A stretch of DNA of 64,000 bases from Metopolophium dirhodum (Eukaryota; Arthropoda; Insecta; Hemiptera; Aphididae), in the NCBI RefSeq assembly GCF_019925205.1, contig NC_083568.1:16986393-17050392 (forward strand), given 5' to 3'. Below are positions 27,801-40,400 of the stretch, piece by piece. Made by a program: the position numbers and the translations under genes. Within the stretch, counting starts at the first letter, position 1, and every line of letters begins with the position of its first letter. A model generated the notes under the pieces. It made no database searches and was not told where the DNA came from. It saw only the letters and a list, made by a program, of their open reading frames with translations.

Positions 27801-28496
27801 TTCGATCGTAAAAATGTCTTTATTTAGTTGATAATTTTATAAGACGTGTACACGGGAGGCAAATAAACGGCGCGTTTAATAAGCAACTTAACGCTCACAC
27901 ACCTCCCACCTGTAATAATTTATTCGTAAATTTCTACTGCATTTAATTCGTGCCACTAGATGGGAGCACAGGTATAATATTTTAAATTTGTCTTCTTCAA
28001 AGGACGTAGGTACCTCTATAATTTGGTAATAATATTTACGTTATTATCGTTCATTAAAAAGAAAATATTACTACAATATATTTTGTCTTCTTTAACAATA
28101 GCATATTTTTATTGGGAAGCAATTTATTATTATTTATCGCTCGTCCGGATGTGCGTTTCAGGTCATGTTTTATCAGTGCAATTATAATACAGCGTTCTGA
28201 ATGTTGTAATTAGGTTTATTTAAATTTTTATGTGAAATGGGATCTGCGTGGGTTATACCTATGCTCAAAAAACAAAATTCATTATTCGGTCAGTCAACCC
28301 ATGTACGATATTATATTAATAGAAAACGTGTTCAAAACTACAAAAACCGACGTAATATATTGTATTACAACCGGAGAGATTCGATTATCATGATCAATCC
28401 ATAAAAATAGACAGTATAAGTATATATATATTGTCTTTAAAGTTTTATATTATTATAAATATTTATATAAACAACTGCCGTAAATTATTCGAAAGC

Positions 28497-28518
28497 GTGT
28501 GTGTGTGTGTGTGTGTGT
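28497..28518. repeat. (GT)n microsatellite
   Basis: Pure GT run of 22 bp, followed by an interrupted GT stretch. Confidence 0.9.
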
Positions 28519-31500
28519 ATGTGTGGTTTATAAGACAAACTTTCCCTGTTTTATGATTATTATTATTGGATAAATATATATATATATTCATATACACATA
28601 TACATAGGATATATGCGTAGAAATATTTTCATGTTCACTTAATACATTTGAATGTGACCCAATTCGAATACTTGTTCCGTGAAACTACACGGAAACATGA
28701 CTACACGGATCCCGATATCTATAAACATAATAATATAATTATTTAGGTCCACAAACATTTTGAGAAACGACGAGTGGTTCGGACTGAACGTATCGATGAA
28801 CAACTCGGTGACGTACGCCATTTGCATCAGGTGAAAAGTATGCGTACTTTGTGTGCTTCTTTCTTGTAGTCGCAGCAGCTATATTATGTACCTACCTATA
28901 TCATATAGATGGATACGTCTTGTTGATGGCCTAATTTGAGAAAACCGTTCTAACGATTATTCGTTATAAAAATATGCAGTTAATCACGTATTGTGATGAT
29001 TTGTGTCCGGCATTAATAATAAAAAAAAAAAAAATCGTTATTATTATTTGTATACACGGCGGCGGCGACGTGCTTTCAAATCGCGCGCCGGTGAAAGATA
29101 TAATATATAATAATATAAAAAAAATATCAACACTCCCTTACGGAATATTATATTATTTGGTTGCCTGCAGCAGCCAGCAGGACGTTACCAGTGCTAACGA
29201 TGATTGCGGCCGTTCTTGTTGTTGCCGAGATTTCATATACCTGCGCACAATAATATGGTAACGAAACCATAGCATGATCATGACGATCGCATAATGTTTC
29301 ATCGAGTGCACTTTAGTGTCGTTGGTCGACGAGTGAACAACGCGCATAATATACTTCTCTATAGGTACTCCTGCAGTCCGCAGACGTATTATTGCAATGG
29401 ATAATAGCTGTTTGTCATTTAATTCGAATCATCTATTAGAAAAACCCACAACGCTATCGATCTTACCCATCGCCCGAGCCATAACTGTTCTGTATTGCTG
29501 GACCGAGCGCGGGTTGTCGTATGCCTGCCTACCCATAATACTATTGTAATGTTTTTAAATCGAAAGATGATAATATTTTATTCGATATCGTTGTATCGGC
29601 AACCACCCGGGGTCCGACTGCAGTAATAGGTACCAATGTACCATTGATAACACAACGGACGATACGGCTCGTATATACGCCACGTCGTGTTAGAAACGTG
29701 CCGCAGATGAATAATGCGTTTCCATTCAATCGCCGTAATTGGTTTATCGTGTCAACATTATTGCAAACCTCACGTACACGTTTTATTTTATTTTTTAATG
29801 TATATGTGCGATGAATGAATCGCAAACAAAGTGTGTGTCTGACAAAGTTGAAATTGGAAAATGTATATACCTACTATGTGTGTTTGTGTATGTGTATGTG
29901 TAAGTGTGTGTGTGTGTGTATATTATATATAAATAATATATATATTTGTATATAATATTATGTTGTATGTATATGTAATGCTTATTTGTTTGTGTATTAA
30001 AAGAAGGAATATTATTATATTCAACGGCAAGAGAATCGAGCGAGTGTAGTGCTGGTACACCCACCGGTTCGGCGGGACGATGAGGTTTTTCCAATGAACA
30101 CTGCGATATTACTGTCCGAGTGAAAGTTTTTCTGGTTTATTTTTTTATTTATGAACAAAAGGTAGATAATATGCTGTAGTACCATTATTGTACACACAGG
30201 CAGGCGTGCGTGTAGGCAATTTTGGTGCTGATGTACAAACGGACGAATACAACTTCTGACACATCACAGTTAAGTAGTGCAAAGTGTGTAATGATTGTTG
30301 CCAAGGCACTGTCTGGTTACAGCATATAGACTTGGACAACAGAAGCGGTGATAAGATAAAATAATATACTAAACACTCAAATATAACTTTCGTATTGACA
30401 TTTTCTTTGGCAATAACTAAATGCGTTTATTTATTAAATAAAAAATACAAATCTTTTACAAAACGGGTAAAAATAAATAAATATAATTATCTTACGTCCG
30501 ATACGACTAAGTATAGTATGAGCGGATAAGCTAATCGAGTCGGTTATATACGTTGTCAGCTAGTTTGCGTGTTGTCGAATGGTCGTTATTTTGATGGTCG
30601 TCATGACAGTGCATCACGACGACGGTCAAAGTCAGTGAAGTCAACGAGTGGGGCTATAAAGTCAGTCATGTCCTACACGTAATATTATAATTATTGTTGA
30701 TATATTATTATTATTATGTCTTTGGCACATATCTATTTGTCATTATAATATTATTATGCTATATAATATATGCGTTATGGTTATTTTTGAAAATAAATTA
30801 TGGTAAAAATATTACATAGGTACGTTCAGTCAACGTGTCAGTCGTGTGGATGACACCATATCCGTTTCGGGTTTGTCGGGTTAATGTCAACCTACCAAGT
30901 GAAGAGTCATAATATAATGTAATATTATGTTATTATAAAAATTAAAAATAAATAATTAACGAGTCGGGTATATATGACGAGAGGATGATGATATTATATA
31001 AATGTCGCGTCGGTAATAGGTATGTCAGTCACGTGGTCCCTATCGTAGTAGTTGTCGTAAATATACGCGAGTAGCCGAATCATCGACTTGTTTGAATAAA
31101 AAATGTCGGCAGTCGATGGCTCGTCGTCCCGGTGTCGTATGAGTAACGTGTCGCGCCGCGTCGGAATCGATGATAATTTGAAATAAATAATTTGTGAGTT
31201 TTTTTTTTTGTATTTTTTGCTGATGTTGTTTTCACCATTGTTGTTGAACTGCGGCGGGCAAGACCTTGCACAAATATTATATATATACAAATAGTCAGGC
31301 TTGCCTTTCACGTCTGAAAACAGAAAAACAAAAAAATGTTCGCATTAGTATAAAGGCGTCGCCATCGTCGGATCCCGAAAAATCATAAGATTAACGAGGT
31401 GGTGGTGTACTGGGAATACGAAATATGAAAAAATCAAAACGAGTTCTCGGCGTGCAATGTTGATCAGCCCCGAGAAGACGGTGATTTTATCATCATAGTT

Positions 31501-31629
31501 AATAATATTATCACCGTATCGTCGTTATAATACTATCGTCGTCGTCAAAACCAGTTCGACATACATGCACACGCACAATAGATATATATATATAATATAA
31601 TAATAATGTATAAAAACTACATTGGACAC

Positions 31630-32330
31630 CGCCCCGAACTACATATTATTATCGCGTCGTCGAGGTGAGAATCCACTCGAGTTTCTCGGCCTCCGGAAAT
31701 CCAAATAAACGCCGAAGACCCGAAAACCTGTTTGGTAGTACAGCTTTCACTCGCCCGGAAAAACGATCATCTATCGATTCGAAATCTCTCAAACGGGTCT
31801 GCGGCGCGTGTGCCACGTGTGATGCCGGGCGCACAAAATAAGGAATATAATACAAATAAACGAATGACGGCACACCCGGTCCCCCTTGAACTTGCCCGAC
31901 TTTCACCTTGTCCGTTGACCGTTTCTCCCGAGGGGGTCCCCCGCGTGGTTCAAAAGCGATTCGATTACACACACGCCTACAATGCATTAAACATTATCCA
32001 AAACGTGTATATTATTATTATTATTATTATTTATACTACGCGTGTTATGTTTTAACCGTCTTCGTCGTCGTCGTCGTCGTCGCGTATTATATATATGTAT
32101 GTATGTGTATATATCCCGAGGCCGGCGATGAAACATTATTATTTATTGTATATATTTTTATAAGGCGATCTAACCACCGGGTGAATGTACAGCGACCGGC
32201 GGCGGCGAGTTCGATTAAAAACCGACTCCGAGTCCGCCGCCTCCGCGGCCGTCATTAACCTAGAAAGCGAGTGCGACGCATTCAGATGTCCGTCCGGGTT
32301 TACGGTCGGACGACCGCGGATTTATATAAA
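31630..32330. other. GC-rich island downstream of gene B
   Basis: CpG-rich DNA lying about 70-770 bp beyond the gene B poly(A) signal, with a CGT repeat at 32062-32083. A minus-strand frame of 112 codons (31649-31987) shows no family motif. Its position between Osiris genes suggests regulatory DNA, but this is inference. Confidence 0.35.
32062..32083. repeat. (CGT)n trinucleotide repeat
   Basis: About seven CGT units within the GC-rich island downstream of gene B. Confidence 0.85.
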
Positions 32331-32397
32331 ATAATATTATAACAGCACTGTATTTGTGTGATGTCATCCTTGACCGCCGTAGGTGCATCGGGTACAG

Positions 32398-32403
32398 TTT
32401 ATT
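32398..32403 (-). terminator. Poly(A) signal of Osiris gene B
   Basis: AATAAA on the minus strand, about 100 nt downstream of the gene B TAG stop. A GTAAGT at 32494-32489, ten bases after the stop, could also act as a donor for a 3' UTR intron; the sequence alone does not decide. Confidence 0.5.
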
Positions 32404-32502
32404 ATAATATAATATGGGCACGTGCGTGTATGTGTGTTTTATACAACGGTGGTAATAGTAACCATTATTATTATATGATATTTTACCGACTTACCGTAGT
32501 CT

Positions 32503-34269
32503 CTATCTGGCAACTGGCTTTTGTCCACCGTAGGCCAAGGTCTGGCCAACGTTGTTGGAGTATGATCCATGGGCGTCGTGTCCTCCTCCGTAGCTGTCCC
32601 ATCCGGAGCTGGATGCGCTGTAACCGCTTGGGGCGCTGCTACCGTAGCTACCGTGTCCGGCGTGTGTTTCGATCTGCGATCACCAGAACAACAAATATTC
32701 GTAATTAATAATATTATCAAATAGCGCGGATCGGGATTGTGGGGGGGGGGAATAATTGTCGCCCACGAGACGATAATGATATGCCCCGGGAATAGGATTT
32801 TGTGTACAGAGTTCTCGATCTCTTGAGTTCCGCCAAAGTTAAAATTATACCTCGAGAGTTTTGAACGTATTGTTGTCGTATTAATATCGTGCGACACATG
32901 AATATTTTGAATTTTCAGTGTTTTAGCCTCCATTATGAGTAATAAATAAATAACGTGAACTTACCACTTCATGGTGAGGTGTTTGGTGTTGAGCGGCCAA
33001 CAATTTTTTGATACCAATGAATCCGGAAACGAGCAGAGAGATGACAGAGGCTAACAGAGCCTTCTTGGCGATCAAAGCGATGACGACGTAGGCGATAACG
33101 ACAAAGGCGGATAATTTGACTTTCAAAGCGATCAAGAGTGGGATAAGATGCTTCAAGAACTTCTTCTTCTTGAGGATACCACGACCTGTTTTGAAAATGT
33201 TTCGTTTTAGTACATAGTAATCGAACATGTGCGAGATAATTAGATTACATTTCGATTTTTTTCATTTGTACCATAGTAGCTAGTAATTGCAGCGCAAATT
33301 GCCAATAAATGTGACAATATTATACCATCGGTAATTAGTCGGAACTGATGAACAAAAAGTAAATGACTATTTGAACGCCGCAAGAAGTGTGTTTTTTTTA
33401 AATAATAATTTTATGATTTTCGTTAAGAAAAAAAATTATAACGTCATTAAAATGACAGAAAACTTTTCAAAATAGATTTTGGTTATTAATAGAAACGATT
33501 AAGTTTTGATTGGCGGTTAAAAGAAAATTAAATACCGAGTATAAACCGAAGTAATAAAACAATGAGCCTAGGCTGTCCTCTACTAGTCTAATGTATAAAA
33601 ATATTATATAAATTGCTAGTCTACTGTAGATAAATTGTTATGTAGAAAATATATTACACGCGGAGACTATGTCAGTGTCCAAGTGTTACTAATAATTTAA
33701 GTTAATTAGGAATCCAAGACGTTTAGCTATACTTTATCGTAACGAAAACAAACTATCGTATCTAACTAAAATAATTGTATTGAATTGTGTCTTTTACCTT
33801 CTTCGATGTAGTTGGAGATTTTGGATTTGAATTGAGTCGGGATTTGGTCGACGACGCTGCGGGCGGTTTCGGATACTTCAGTGACGATTGGCGACAAGTT
33901 CCAGTGGAGGGTCCTCTCTTGGAAGAAGCGCATTACCTTGTGCATGGTGAAGTCCTCGAGTGCGGTCTCGCGGTCGTTGGAGTCTTTGGCGTTCTCGACG
34001 TTGTTGACATCTTCGGCGTTCTCGGCGAGGGACCTACCCTTCTTCTCGGTCTTGACGAGGGACAAACCTCCTAACAGATCAACCTTGTCCTGGTCGAAGA
34101 AAGACCGGGCGGCCCGGTAGAACTGCATCTGTGCGCACGCAAACGAGTCCTGGTTTCCGGCACATCCATCGTCCTGTGTCCTGACCGCCGCTGCGGGGAT
34201 CGGGTCGGCCGAGGCCAAGCACACGCACGCCGACAACACTACTAATCCGAACTTAAACGCGACACTCAT
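32503..34269 (-). CDS. Osiris-family protein (DUF1676), gene B, three exons
   Basis: The coding sequence joins 34269-33798, 33185-32965 and 32673-32503 on the minus strand: 864 nt, 287 aa. Intron 1 is phase 1 (donor GTAAAA, acceptor AACAG); intron 2 is phase 0 (donor GTAAGT, acceptor CGCAG). The start ATG has A at -3. Residues 1-21 form a signal peptide. Cys36 and Cys45 are the two-cysteine region. DUF1676 covers about 45-155, then GRGILKKKK (158-166) and a long hydrophobic segment (about 167-222). A HHEV sequence ends exon 2. Exon 3 codes a Gly/Ser/Tyr/His-rich tail with the motif GQTLAY (274-279), matching the family's AQXLAY, and the end QKPVAR. The third exon is too short to stand out as an open frame and was found by following the splice phase. 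Role as for gene A: secreted or endosomal protein linked to cuticle in other insects. Orthologue number not assigned. Confidence 0.94.
32674..32964 (-). other. Intron 2 of Osiris gene B (291 bp)
   Basis: Phase-0 intron with donor GTAAGT and acceptor CGCAG. It separates the hydrophobic segment from the Gly/Ser tail. The same place in gene A, after the shared HHEV residues, has no intron. It contains a short G/C homopolymer at about 32742-32750. Confidence 0.88.
33186..33797 (-). other. Intron 1 of Osiris gene B (612 bp)
   Basis: Phase-1 intron at the position matching the gene A intron, just before the Lys-rich/hydrophobic segment. AT-rich; no further coding signal seen. The donor (GTAAAA) is weaker than the GTAAGT used elsewhere in these genes. 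Confidence 0.88.
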
Positions 34270-34412
34270 TGTGATGATGGTTGGTTTTTCGATTTTTCGA
34301 TCACGAAGAATTGCTCTGCTGAACGTAGTTAGCTGCAGGTGGATGATGGCTGCTGGTGCTGATCGCTGTTACACTGTTGTTGTTGTTGTTCCTTTGAACT
34401 GTACGACTGTAA

Positions 34413-34446
34413 TGATACAACTGTTGGGGCGGCCGGCGTATTTATT
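34413..34446 (-). promoter_or_regulatory. Core promoter of Osiris gene B (weak TATA plus Inr)
   Basis: On the minus strand an AATAAATA box (about 34446-34439) is followed about 30 bp later by TATCATTACAGT (34417-34406), the same initiator-like string as in gene A. A start at about 34413 would give a 5' UTR of about 144 nt that carries a CAA repeat (34375-34390 region). The DNA between box and initiator is GC-rich, as in gene A. Confidence 0.5.
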
Positions 34447-37400
34447 GTGGAGGCTGCCCGCCGGTTTTCGCTTTTTACCGAACCCGCTGCACACGACGGC
34501 GCGGCGCGCATAGTAACTATTGCCCCCCCCTCCCCCACCCGCCCGCCCGCCCTCCGCGGACCGGACACTGCAACATCCGTCCGGGCAGCCCACTCTGCAG
34601 CCGCACTCCCGGCCCGCGCCCGCCCATTTTACCCGACTTTCTTGTCCGTAGTCGGCGGCGGCGCCTTTCTTCGGCCGTGAACGTAGCGCGCGTACTTGCG
34701 CCGCGGACACTGTCGTTATCGTTAACCGTCCACGAAATCGTTAACCATAATATGATAATCCGGTCGCGACCACTTCGACAAAATTAATATTATACGACGG
34801 TGCCGGCGGTGACCAAGCCGAGGACGATACGACTCGATGGACGGTTCCAGAATACGTTTTTACCATACTCGCGAGACTCAGCTCAGTGCCAGTAATATGC
34901 TGCACGCGTGTATTGTAGTCGCACAGCAGCAGCAGTCGATTTGATGTAAAAATATAATGTTATGAAATATTTTATATCTTTCACGTCGTTTTTAATTTTT
35001 TACAAGTGCCGTCTGAGAAGAACGAAAAATCCCACGTGCCGATTCGCCACCGTCGCGTATATCATTTCGCCAAAAAAAAAAACAAAACATATTATATTTT
35101 AATTCGTCACATATTATCATCATTACGTGGTTGTTGTCGCTGTATTATTATTCTCATTGTTTCAGTTTTCTTCTTTAATTGTCGGTTACCGTAAATCAAA
35201 TATATAATTAACGTATACTGCGCCCGCTCGTTTTCAGAACAAAGTATTATTCGTTTCCGTAAAAACCGCAGTTTTCGACACTTGAGCAAATCGTACTCCG
35301 ATTTCAGTCATAATAATATACATGTGTGTATTTAACTGCAGACATATCGCGTGTTGGTGTAGTCTTCATTACAACTATACTATTTGATTTCTTTATAGTG
35401 GATTTGATCTCTATTCAGTGTTAAAGAATAATAATATATTTTAAACATAAATAACACGTAAATGTACGTATTGCAAACGATTTTTTTTTATTCTGTGAGT
35501 ACACTGTGCGTATTACGCGAGTATATTTTTCCTTAAACATGTCAGATAGCAATGAATTAGGCGCTCGATAAAGTTGTGTACATATTGTATGGTCAGTCTG
35601 GATGATATTTAAACCGCAAGTTCGAAAAGTTTCTTGAGTTGTTGATATAGCTTATTATATATTATAATTATAACACTATAAATTATTATATATTCGATAT
35701 AATTCCATAAAGTTTATTCAGTGATGTGAAATGTTCAAACAAGTCTTGGGAATTAGTTGGGATATCTTATAATAACACGTGCGAGCTTAATAAAAAAATA
35801 GTCACGAGACTATAAGACGTGTACGAAATGGAAAACCACTAGGTATATGATAATATTATGATAGTAAACATAAGTCACACGTTAAACGAACGAATCGGTG
35901 CGCGCAATAACTGACAATATATAAATAAAATAGGCAATGATGGATATGACTTTTTTTGCCTCGAATCATATTTAATATTTTTACACCATACCCATGTTAA
36001 ACAATTTTCTATTGATCTCCAAACAGTGAATTCATAGCTGGTTCCTATAGTGGTTCAATAACTTTTAAAAATTATTTACCTTCTTCAACCATAAAAGAAC
36101 ACCCAACCATAAATATTTTTGTAAATCGCGTGATTCAAATAATAATATACCTCCTACGAGTCTGCCTCCACTTACCTGTGTACAATAATGGATTATTGAT
36201 TTACCATAGTAGTCACACGGCGACGACGACGACGACGACGGTAAAACATATATCGACAATATAATGATGAAATGAAATACGCAGTCATGCGACGACGATA
36301 GTAGCCGGGAGATAAGTCATCGGAACTTTTGAAATAATAATATTCTTCTTTGCTTCATGATTGTGAGACTGTATTCATTTATTGTTTGCGTACCTACGTC
36401 GCTAACGTCCGGACGACACACCGCAGAAGAGTATATTGGATCGCCAATATCATAATATATTATATTATTATATATACAGGTCCATCAGCATTGTCTCCGG
36501 GCAATATAATATTATTATATTATATTATTATTATTACAATAAATTACTACCTATATACACGACGCACGCTTATTGTTGCTCACGTTCGCTCACAATAGTC
36601 ATGGTTTTCAATCGGTCCGCGTTTACCGATTATTACACTGCAGAAGTATATATAAGTATATATAAGGTACGCTGTATGGCACGCTCGTATCGTCGTTTTC
36701 ACTTGATTGTTTTAGCTCGGAGGCAAGCGCCATCGCCCGAGGTGGGTCTATTATTATTAATATTATTATTCTATTATTACTGTTATCATCGTCGTCATCA
36801 TTATCGTTATTGTTATTAAATACAATATTACGCCGCTCGCATCTCTGCAGCCTCGTGCAATACGCCTGTCCAACAGTCGGCGCGCGTCACGACGATCCCC
36901 CCAGCGAGTCATCGAAATCGGTAGACGCGAAATCCGAACCCAAATGACGACTGCAGGGCACTGACAATTCGTTCGTTTCTTTTCGATACTCTTCGACGTG
37001 CCCGATAATAATAACATACACGCGAATATCAATGGACTTTCGATCAAACGGTTTGTTATTATGTTACACAGGTACCTATAATAATAATATAATAATCACA
37101 TAATTCACGTCACATATGTGCAGTGATGATTTCGGCGGCGTGCCGGAAGTTTCACTTTTTATTTATTTTTATTATTTTCCTCCATATCGGACAAATTCGG
37201 TCCGTCACTCTCACATTTTTAACGAACCATTTTATTCGGAATTAAAACAGAATTCGAAAAATACTGCAGTTTGGGTTAGAACGGACGGAATCGTCTCACG
37301 CGTGATCACTGTCAGATCCGGTCGTTAAAGTCTCTAAACGTGTCAGCTGCGGCGTATACAATAGTAATACTACTATTATTATTATTATTATTATTATTAG

Positions 37401-40400
37401 TATCAAATAAACAAAACGTCTAACTTGTCTAACAATCATATTATTTAAGTTCTGTTAGATTCTGTTGATATTTATTCGTTGTAAATATAATATAATAATA
37501 ATAATAATAATAATATATTGTACCTATAATATTATATTTATTTATTTTACGGGTATGACCCTTTGTGATATTCATGTAGGTATTATGATCGGTGATCACT
37601 GTTGCAACAATACCTACATTCGATGTAGGTACATTAGTTGTTAAACAATGTTTTATAAATGTATTTGGCATTAAACAATAATATAAAGTCGGTAATTAAT
37701 TAATTTTTATATTTCTGTGTGCACCAAAATTTAAACACCATCCTAAGTGTTTCGTTTTTATGATTGTAAATTTTATTTTTACGAATATGCTTACATAAAG
37801 ATGCGATCGTATTAATGTATATTGTACAATTTACGTTTGAATGAAATAAAAACATATAATTTAAAATCCGGTATTAAAATTCAATGTTTAAATATGTGTT
37901 ATAACTTTCGCCGATAGGTCAAGAGGCCGTTTTACACACATTATATTTATGCCATAAAAAAAAAAAATCTTGAACAGGTACATATTCCGGTTTTATTTTT
38001 ATTTTTATTAATGAGTCTGCTTTCGGATTAGCGTGTTAACTTCGTTTTAGAAGTATAATGTAACAGGTGAATTCGGGTATAAATGTATAATTATACATTT
38101 TTATTGTTCGTCGAATTGATACTGCGATTATTATGTTGATTAATGATTACCATGTAAATTTGCATTTTATAAAACACTATACCGTCTACCATTTTTTTTT
38201 TCATTTTATGATGCACTTTGACGGCATTAAAGCATATTATACCTATACATTTGTACAGTATAATATTATATTGGATGTAACGTTTCAATAAGTATCGTCA
38301 CAACCCACCAAACAACTGTTTGACAACGATAGTAAGTCATTACCGATATATTTAATATATTAAGTTGCAAGTGCGGTATTATAATAATATGCACTGTTAA
38401 ACTTTCAACATTTTGGCTATGTGCGGCTATTACAAGTCTATAATACCTTCGATTTGCAAAATAGTGCTCTAATGTAATTTTTAATTTCGTCAAATTTAAC
38501 TTAATATCACTCAATATTATTCGTCTTGATGTAACATTCTTACGTTGGATATTTTGTCTTTATAGTTCTTTATCAGTACGTATTATGTGTAAAATGTTTT
38601 TTTTTTATACACATTCGTTTGGTGAAAATAATTTTATCATTCAACTACTATACGACAGATAAAATATAGTGGTCGAGTACGACTATTAAACTAAAAAAGT
38701 AGTAGTTAATAAAAAAATCTCGACAGTTCCGGGAGTATTATTTTTATTTTCTATCGAAAACAAATATTATATAACATCGCCCAATCAAGGGAAACTGTTT
38801 TATATATCGCGTTATAAATCGTAATTCGTTTTATATATCATCTCCACTTTTACTTACGGTTGTATTTATACCTACTGACATTTTTCACGGCACCGACATA
38901 ATATCGATACGTAATATTATTTTCCAATTATTATATAAAACGTGTAATATTTCAATCGAAGAAATCGAATATAATATTGTATCAGGAGGATTAGGTACAG
39001 CTGTACAGGAAGTAGTAATATACGCCTAAGTGCTACTGGATATAATTATTATTCGACTATAATGCTATTTCATAATTATAATTATCTGCAGGCCATAATA
39101 TCTCGACGACGAATTGACGTATTGAAACAATAATTAACGAAAATCGTTTAAAATTCAATATATAAATTATAATACTATTACATTCGATTGGACACAGACA
39201 ATGTGCAAGCGTAGTACCAAGTCAGTACAGCTATACATAATATTATATGTGTATCCGTCACAATATTATTATATTATCATTTGAACGAGAAAAGTGAAAA
39301 TATTAATGTTATCTAATTAATAGTAAATATAAAATATAGAAAAGGTGCAACGATAATTTTTCATTTTCTTCAGAAACACCGTACCTCCACGATATACCGT
39401 ACTATTGACAACATATATAGTACAAAAATATAAGCATAATACTACGGTTATTTATTAGCGGCAATAATTATTATCGTTGTCATTTATTAGTTATTACAGT
39501 CTGTTTGTGTTCGTACAATTATTACGAACAGTTCCGAATGTACCTGCAGTAACATTATTATACCGTATATTGCAGAGTATACTAGTTTGGCCACTAAAAA
39601 TTATTACATAACGAATCTTAAAAAAAAAAAATGTAAATCTATTACGTTAAATAGTATATAATTTGAACTATGAATAAATTAAAACTATCTACTAGTTAAT
39701 TTTTATAGGCGATAAGTGATATGTAGGTATATAATATTATAGTTTATTGCGTTATTTCGTACGCATAAACAATTTATTTTAAGCAAAAAAAATTACCATT
39801 TTATTTCTCTACGCGTATAAATCGAAACTGAAAAAAAAAACATAATGTTATGTTATATTCAGTAATAAGACAAAAACTTTTTTTTTTTATAATATACAAT
39901 AAATAGAGATAAAAACGACTACGGTTTCGATGCGGCGGCAGGTTTTTTTTTCTAGAAGCCGAAAGAGATTATAATTCCCGATCACGTTCTTATATGGTAC
40001 CAGCTAATGTACGTACCTATATTAAAACTGACCTGGATCGAGAGACGTGATGGGAGAGTAATAATCTCCGACGTGCTCGACAATTATCATCATTATTACA
40101 TTGTACCTCTATACATCGGACACAATCGGCGCGACTATGCGCGTTTAACGTGCGCAGGGCGCCCAGGACGACAGGACGTCAAATAGATATCCATCTGCTT
40201 CGTGTCTCCGCGTCCGTCATCGTCGTTTAAACGCAAACGGGCCCGACCTCGGCGGCGTCGAATGGTAATATTATTCCAACGATCGTCGTACATGTACGCT
40301 CGTTAATATTATTTTATTTTAAGACCGTAGTCGTAGGTAATAATGATAAGAATGCGTACAATGTCTGTTTGTATTAGATATCGTTCAAACCGGCATAGGT

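Larger units (their letters stand above)
9999..32397. other. Intergenic stretch between the two Osiris genes
   Basis: About 22 kb with no recognisable coding exon on either strand. Contents: a fragment of a dispersed repeat (12400-12460), MITE-like elements (19502-19958 and 24443-24803), GC-rich islands (14985-15545, 22370-22790, 31630-32330), AC/GT runs, and long AT-rich tracts. Open frames are short, often rich in Y/N/I from ATT repeats, and lack splice support. A diverged or fast-evolving gene could be missed here by eye. Confidence 0.55.

Noticed and set aside
31649..31987. 112-codon minus-strand open frame in a GC island
   Set aside because: Length is explained by high G+C; no motif, no splice partner, and composition rich in Arg/Pro/Gly as expected of chance frames.
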